A DNA stretch of 64,000 bases from Caproiciproducens galactitolivorans (GTDB taxonomy: Bacteria > Bacillota > Clostridia > Oscillospirales > Acutalibacteraceae). A program made the translations under genes and the position numbers. The stretch lies in contig NZ_SRMQ01000002.1 of the NCBI RefSeq assembly GCF_004768785.1, positions 186,001-250,000 on the forward strand. Reading direction: 5' to 3'. Each line of letters begins with the position of its first letter. The stretch's first letter is position 1. A model generated the notes under the pieces. That model worked only from the letters and a program-made list of their open reading frames with translations. It was not told the origin of the DNA and did not search any database. Below are positions 60,534 through 64,000 of the stretch, piece after piece.

Positions 60534-61196
60534 ATGTTAAAAATACTTTTTGCATGCGCAGCGGGGGTTGTCGGGTTTCTGTTCGGTTTGTATTTTCCCG
60601 ATATAGTAAATTCCCTGATAGTGAGAAAGTGCGGACAGAAAGGCAGAGAGCTACCGGGCAAACTGGAATTTGGCAATACTGTCAAACTTGCGGTTTCTGT
60701 TGGCTTTTTCTTCGTTTTTAGCGGGATATCTTACCAGATATTCTCTGCAAGGTCTCTCTTTCTTTGTGCCTTTGTTGCCATTACGGCCGTTGCCACCGTA
60801 ATTGACCATAAAATCCGCATTATCCCGAATGAGATTTGTTTGGCGCTGGTTGTTTTCGGGCTTGCCTACCGCTTTCTGGTGAATGGAATATATGGACTTT
60901 TAGAGTCTGTGGAAGCGTGTGCACTAGTTATAGGTATTTTCTTGATTTATTATGTAATCTTCTGCAGAAGAAAGGGATTTTATAATGGCATTGGGGCAGG
61001 AGATATCAAACTGGCGTTATCGACAGCTGTTGTCGTGGGATTTCCGGCAGTCATGACCTCGTTACTATATATGTCTGCCGCGCTGATTATTTATTGCGTC
61101 GGCGGATTGCTGCTGAAAAAGCTAACGCTCACCAGCCTTTTCCCGATGTGTGGATTTATCATGATCGGTTTTCTATTCGGCGTATTTGCCGCTTGA
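60534..61196 (+). CDS. Prepilin peptidase (TadV/CpaA-like, family A24)
   Basis: A 220-residue membrane aspartic protease that cleaves the leader of Flp pilins at the inner face of the membrane. The catalytic Asp pair is seen in TVIDHKIRIIPNE and GIGAGDIKLAL, the GxGD motif. About seven transmembrane segments are present. There is no N-terminal methylation zinc domain, as usual for TadV. The ATG at 60534 has GGGG 9 bases upstream; a longer frame begins inside the terminator. Confidence 0.93.
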   Translation: MLKILFACAAGVVGFLFGLYFPDIVNSLIVRKCGQKGRELPGKLEFGNTVKLAVSVGFFFVFSGISYQIFSARSLFLCAFVAITAVATVIDHKIRIIPNEICLALVVFGLAYRFLVNGIYGLLESVEACALVIGIFLIYYVIFCRRKGFYNGIGAGDIKLALSTAVVVGFPAVMTSLLYMSAALIIYCVGGLLLKKLTLTSLFPMCGFIMIGFLFGVFAA

Positions 61197-61227
61197 AATA
61201 ATTTCTGAAAGAAAGTGGGTGGTTCAT

Positions 61228-61398
61228 TTGTTGGGAGCCTTTTTGGAACAGGAAGATGGACAGAGTATGGTGGAATACGGCCTTATACTTAGTCTGGTAA
61301 TTCTTGCGGCAATGGCAGGTTTTTCAGCCTATTCGAGTGAAGCGAGAAAAATGCTGGAGAGAACTTGTAACACGGTGGGGCAAGCTTTACCCCATTAA
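61228..61398 (+). CDS. Flp-type pilin, first copy
   Basis: A roughly 56-residue pilin. The processing site EDGQSMVEYGLIL has the Gly before cleavage and the Glu-Tyr at positions 5 and 6, followed by a hydrophobic helix. The start is uncertain: TTG at 61228 (GTGGGTGG upstream) or the next TTG; a longer frame overlaps the peptidase gene. Compared with the second copy the body is Cys-containing and less typical (a Cys follows LERT), so it may be a minor or divergent pilin. Confidence 0.8.
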   Translation: MLGAFLEQEDGQSMVEYGLILSLVILAAMAGFSAYSSEARKMLERTCNTVGQALPH

Positions 61399-61479
61399 GA
61401 CAATAATTTCTTTCGTCAAAAATCACCGGAGGGTGAATTTTTGAAATAAATTTATTTTAGGGAAGGGGGGGGAATAGAC

Positions 61480-61662
61480 ATGAAAAACATGCTCAACTGG
61501 CTTGCAAACGAGGAAAGCGGCCAGGGAATGGTGGAGTATGGCCTGATCCTTGCCTTGATTGCTGTTGTAGTTATGGGCGCAATGTCAGGCATTGGTACTA
61601 AGCTTCAAGGTATGTTCAATGATATGGCAGGTAAAATTGCCGGAAATACTTCTACCAAGTAA
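61480..61662 (+). CDS. flp: Flp-type pilin, second copy
   Basis: A 60-residue Flp/Fap pilin: MKNMLNWLANEESGQGMVEY, cleaved after the Gly before QGMVEY, then the helix LILALIAVVVMGAMSGIG. Length, ending and ribosome site (GGGAAGGGGGGGGAA) suggest it is the major, highly translated pilin. Confidence 0.93.
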   Translation: MKNMLNWLANEESGQGMVEYGLILALIAVVVMGAMSGIGTKLQGMFNDMAGKIAGNTSTK

Positions 61663-61694
61663 TTTTCAAACAAAAGATGCGGAGCAAGAGGGGG

Positions 61695-61718
61695 AACCCC
61701 TTTCATACAAAAGGGATT
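61695..61718 (+). terminator. Hairpin after the major pilin gene
   Basis: AACCCCTTT pairs with AAAGGGATT (one mismatch), followed by a T/C-rich run. It may partly terminate or stabilise the pilin message, giving more pilin than assembly proteins. Confidence 0.5.
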
Positions 61719-61833
61719 CTCTCTCTTTCTCAATTGATTAAGGTATGAAGCATTTGTTGAAAAATGGCGGGGAGTTAAAGAATAGTAAGTCATATTCATG
61801 AGTATTGAACAAGCAAGACATAGGAATTGTATT

Positions 61834-62322
61834 ATGAGCAGAAATGGATTTTTAAAAATGTATGGAGAACGCGGGCAGGGTTTGGTGGAATTTGCTCTGG
61901 TACTGCCGGTTCTTCTGATCATATTGGGAGCGGCTGTTGATCTTGGTAGAATGATTAATTACAAAATCATCCTGCAGAATGCTGCTTCCGACAGCGTAAG
62001 AAGTATGAAACAGGAGTCCGACCTGAATCCGGATGTCATAAAAAGCAAGCTGTATGAAAAGTACGGGGACCAGCTCGATTTCAGTCAGTTTCAAGTCCGT
62101 TCTTCCGGCGGGGATGTTCAGCGAAAATATTATACATACCATGCGAACAGCTGGTATGGGTTTGTTGACAGAACGAGCTATTACGATTATTTTGACGCAA
62201 CCATATCCGTAAATTATCGCATGAAGATGGCAACGCCCGTTATGGCAATGATTGCGGGGGAAGCGGTTACGCTTTCTTCGACGTTTACCGGTCAGGTTTA
62301 TATAAACGGGTATAACGGATAA
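61834..62322 (+). CDS. TadE-like pseudopilin
   Basis: A 162-residue protein with the TadE N-terminus ERGQGLVEFALVLPVLLIIL, a prepilin-like cleavage site after Gly, one transmembrane helix and an extracellular domain. I chose the ATG at 61834 because AGGA lies eight bases before it; an ATG at 61798 lacks a site. Confidence 0.85.
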   Translation: MSRNGFLKMYGERGQGLVEFALVLPVLLIILGAAVDLGRMINYKIILQNAASDSVRSMKQESDLNPDVIKSKLYEKYGDQLDFSQFQVRSSGGDVQRKYYTYHANSWYGFVDRTSYYDYFDATISVNYRMKMATPVMAMIAGEAVTLSSTFTGQVYINGYNG

Positions 62323-62337
62323 ATGGGAAGTGAACAC

Positions 62338-62856
62338 ATGGGCGGTTTTCTTGGAAGAAAAGATGAAAAAGGGCAGAGCTTGGTGGAATTTGCACTTGTT
62401 CTACCATTTTTTCTGCTTATATGTTTTGGAATTATCGATTTTTCATGGATTATGCACCAATCTATCACGTTTAATCATGCGGCTCGGCAGGCGGAATGGG
62501 GCGTTACTATCACCGACCGCTCCGAAGATTACCCTGTGTCTGTGTACGGGAGGGAGGCAGCATCGCTGATTGTCGGGAAAATGTTGGAGGATTCCACTTT
62601 AAAGAAAAGCAACCTGACAATTTCCAATCCTTCTGTTGATATACGAACCCAGTACCAGCAGTATTATCTTCCGGCTGCGAATGGAGGGACAAGGCGAAGC
62701 CTACGAAAATGGCGGCTCATTACAGTAAAGGCTGATGTGAATTATGAAGTTCCGTTACTTACCCCGGTCGCCAAAACATTGTTTAACGGAAATCTGACTT
62801 TGCATAAAAGCATCAACAAAGAAAGAGTATTAACGTTCAAAGACCGCAATACATAA
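62338..62856 (+). CDS. TadE/TadF-like pseudopilin
   Basis: A 172-residue protein with EKGQSLVEFALVLPFFLLIC, the same cleavage-type motif, and a cytoplasmic-to-extracellular topology. ATG 62338 has GGGAAGTG upstream; an ATG 15 bases earlier directly follows the preceding stop. It resembles the previous gene in its N-terminus only. Confidence 0.83.
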   Translation: MGGFLGRKDEKGQSLVEFALVLPFFLLICFGIIDFSWIMHQSITFNHAARQAEWGVTITDRSEDYPVSVYGREAASLIVGKMLEDSTLKKSNLTISNPSVDIRTQYQQYYLPAANGGTRRSLRKWRLITVKADVNYEVPLLTPVAKTLFNGNLTLHKSINKERVLTFKDRNT

Positions 62857-62899
62857 AAGTGATTCCGTCAATTCTTGAAATTGTTTTGAGGTTTGATTC

Positions 62900-63355
62900 A
62901 TGTTGGAAAAGAAGACAAATGAAAAGGGAAGCATCAGCGTTCTTTTTGCATTTTTATTTGTGGCTCTCATGCTTTTTACAAGTTTTGCTACCGACGCCGG
63001 AATGCTGTACTATCAACAGCTGCGCTTGAAGGAAGTCGGAAATGTGATTCGCGAAGCAAGGCTTAACAATGAAACGGTTCTCCAAAATTCGACGCATCCA
63101 GCCGAAACTTTGGAGAGGCTTGCAAAGGATTATGCGGTGAAAAACGGGCTGCGCGCGGATCAGGTCACGGTTGACTTTGCCGATTTGGAAAATGAATCGA
63201 CATATACACACCGATATTATGAGATGAACATCTATCTGACGGATACGTATCAATATAAGGCATTAAGTATTCTTGGTTTTCGTGAACAGAAGATCCGGGT
63301 TACAATCCATGGTTACGGAGATGTCGAAAACTCGGCAGGAGTATGGAAACCATAG
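62900..63355 (+). CDS. TadG-like pilus assembly protein
   Basis: A 151-residue protein with a short N-terminus, NEKGSISVLFAFLFVALMLF as transmembrane helix and ATDAGMLYYQQLRLKEVGNV, typical of the TadG N-terminal part. It lacks the von Willebrand-type C-terminal domain of full TadG, so it is a short form. Confidence 0.78.
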   Translation: MLEKKTNEKGSISVLFAFLFVALMLFTSFATDAGMLYYQQLRLKEVGNVIREARLNNETVLQNSTHPAETLERLAKDYAVKNGLRADQVTVDFADLENESTYTHRYYEMNIYLTDTYQYKALSILGFREQKIRVTIHGYGDVENSAGVWKP

Positions 63356-63416
63356 AAGTCAAAACAAGATGGGAAATGCATAATCAAGAACAGGAAAACC
63401 GGCAGGAGGAAGGTAT

Positions 63417-64000
63417 ATGAAAAAAGTCCGTATCATTGCGGGTATAGCAGCTTTGCTGACTTGTTTTTTGGTTTATTCCTTTTTCAGCGGGAACAATGAG
63501 GCGGCAAAGCAGGAAGCTATGATGACGGTGCTGGTGGCGGCGAAAAATATTCCCGCCCAGACGCAGATTACAGACGACATGGTTGCCGAAAAGCAGATTC
63601 CGAGCAGTCTCGTGCTGCCGGATACTGTTCTGACAAAAAGCGATGTGGTGGGGAAGTACTCCAATGCCAGTATAGTTGCACAGGAGCCGCTATTGAAAGG
63701 AAGATTTACAAAACCTTCGGAAAGCGGACTTGCCTATACTCTCAAGAATGGAATGCGGGCAATTACGCTTACGGTGGATTCCGAAACGGGAATTGCCGAT
63801 ATGGTAAAAGTAGGGAACCGGGTCGATATTATCGTAGTGTCTTCCGATGAGAAGAATAAAAAGAACAGCAAGGCGGTTACTTTTTTGCAGAATATAGAAG
63901 TGATTGCGCTCGGCGGTGGAACGGATTCGAAAGGTTCATCCGGCTACGAGGATGTGACGCTGTCCGTTACACCCCTGGATGCGGAGAAGCTGTCGCTGGC
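63417..64000 (+). CDS. cpaB: Flp pilus assembly protein CpaB (RcpC), partial
   Basis: The first 194 residues are visible before the window ends. A single helix MKKVRIIAGIAALLTCFLVY is followed by an SAF domain (VLVAAKNIPAQTQITDDMV), and RAITLTVDSETGIADMVKVG and NRVDIIVV are standard for CpaB. AGGAGGAAGGTAT precedes the ATG. In Tad systems it acts in the envelope near the secretin. The remaining tadA, tadB, tadC genes would follow beyond the window. Confidence 0.93.
   Translation, partial: MKKVRIIAGIAALLTCFLVYSFFSGNNEAAKQEAMMTVLVAAKNIPAQTQITDDMVAEKQIPSSLVLPDTVLTKSDVVGKYSNASIVAQEPLLKGRFTKPSESGLAYTLKNGMRAITLTVDSETGIADMVKVGNRVDIIVVSSDEKNKKNSKAVTFLQNIEVIALGGGTDSKGSSGYEDVTLSVTPLDAEKLSL

Noticed and set aside
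1-64000. CRISPR arrays, IS elements, prophage, rRNA and tRNA genes
   Set aside because: No regularly spaced short repeats, transposase-like ORFs, phage structural genes or cloverleaf/rRNA signatures were seen by eye. The only tandem repeat is coding.

Overview
The window is a contiguous piece of a low-to-mid GC Firmicutes chromosome, most likely an anaerobic clostridium of the Oscillospiraceae (Ruminococcaceae) type. The evidence is the Firmicutes-style S10-spc-alpha ribosomal operon with zinc-type S14, S4 and L36, an electron-bifurcating type [FeFe] hydrogenase (HydCBA), a Na+-pumping decarboxylase beta/gamma pair, a short archaeal-type ProRS with a zinc tail, a SpoVB-like flippase, PyrK/PyrDB and Shine-Dalgarno sites of the GGAGG kind with frequent GTG/TTG starts. 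No rRNA, tRNA, IS element, prophage or CRISPR array was seen.

Layout. 1-3.1 kb: end of a membrane protein gene, a SpoVB-like flippase, prmA and a small Cys/His-rich protein. 3.1-9.8 kb (minus strand): a six-gene aromatic operon aroF-tyrA-aroB-aroA-aroC-pheA, preceded by a consensus promoter, a 39-codon leader peptide very rich in Phe/Tyr/Trp and an intrinsic terminator, i.e. a ribosome-dependent attenuator. 10-12.7 kb: a divergent PAS-PAS-GGDEF diguanylate cyclase and a fused aroE-aroK. 12.9-17.5 kb: acpP, decarboxylase beta and gamma, proS and a lipoprotein. 17.5-18.2 kb: decayed or frameshifted small ORFs. 18.2-33.9 kb: one ribosomal protein/secY/adk/map/infA/rpoA operon with an attenuated leader. 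34-41 kb: a DUF523 protein, a secreted repeat protein, nagA and serC-serA.

41-49.3 kb: the hydrogenase region. A promoter-proximal signalling set (DRTGG protein, RsbW-like ATPase, hydrogenase-like Fe-S protein with an altered H-cluster, second DRTGG protein, PHP phosphoesterase) is followed by hydC, a second HATPase gene, a [2Fe-2S] ferredoxin gene, hydB and hydA. 49.4-55.6 kb: a DUF218 membrane protein, the pyrimidine genes pyrC-pyrF-pyrK-pyrD, a histidine phosphatase and ruvX. 55.6-57.3 kb (minus): degV, a 6S-like RNA and a YrzB-like gene. 57.4-57.9 kb: an apparently non-coding, structured transcript of about 490 nt with its own promoter and terminator. 58.2-60.1 kb: a MATE transporter and a GH38 alpha-mannosidase remnant.

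60.2-64 kb: two tandem c-di-GMP-I riboswitches, each with its own terminator, precede the start of a Tad/Flp pilus operon (prepilin peptidase, two Flp pilins, two TadE-like proteins, a TadG-like protein, cpaB cut by the window end). With the diguanylate cyclase at 10 kb, this suggests c-di-GMP controls pilus production. The strongest candidates for new biology are the aromatic leader peptide, the 490-nt RNA, the tandem riboswitch arrangement and the hydrogenase-linked signalling genes.
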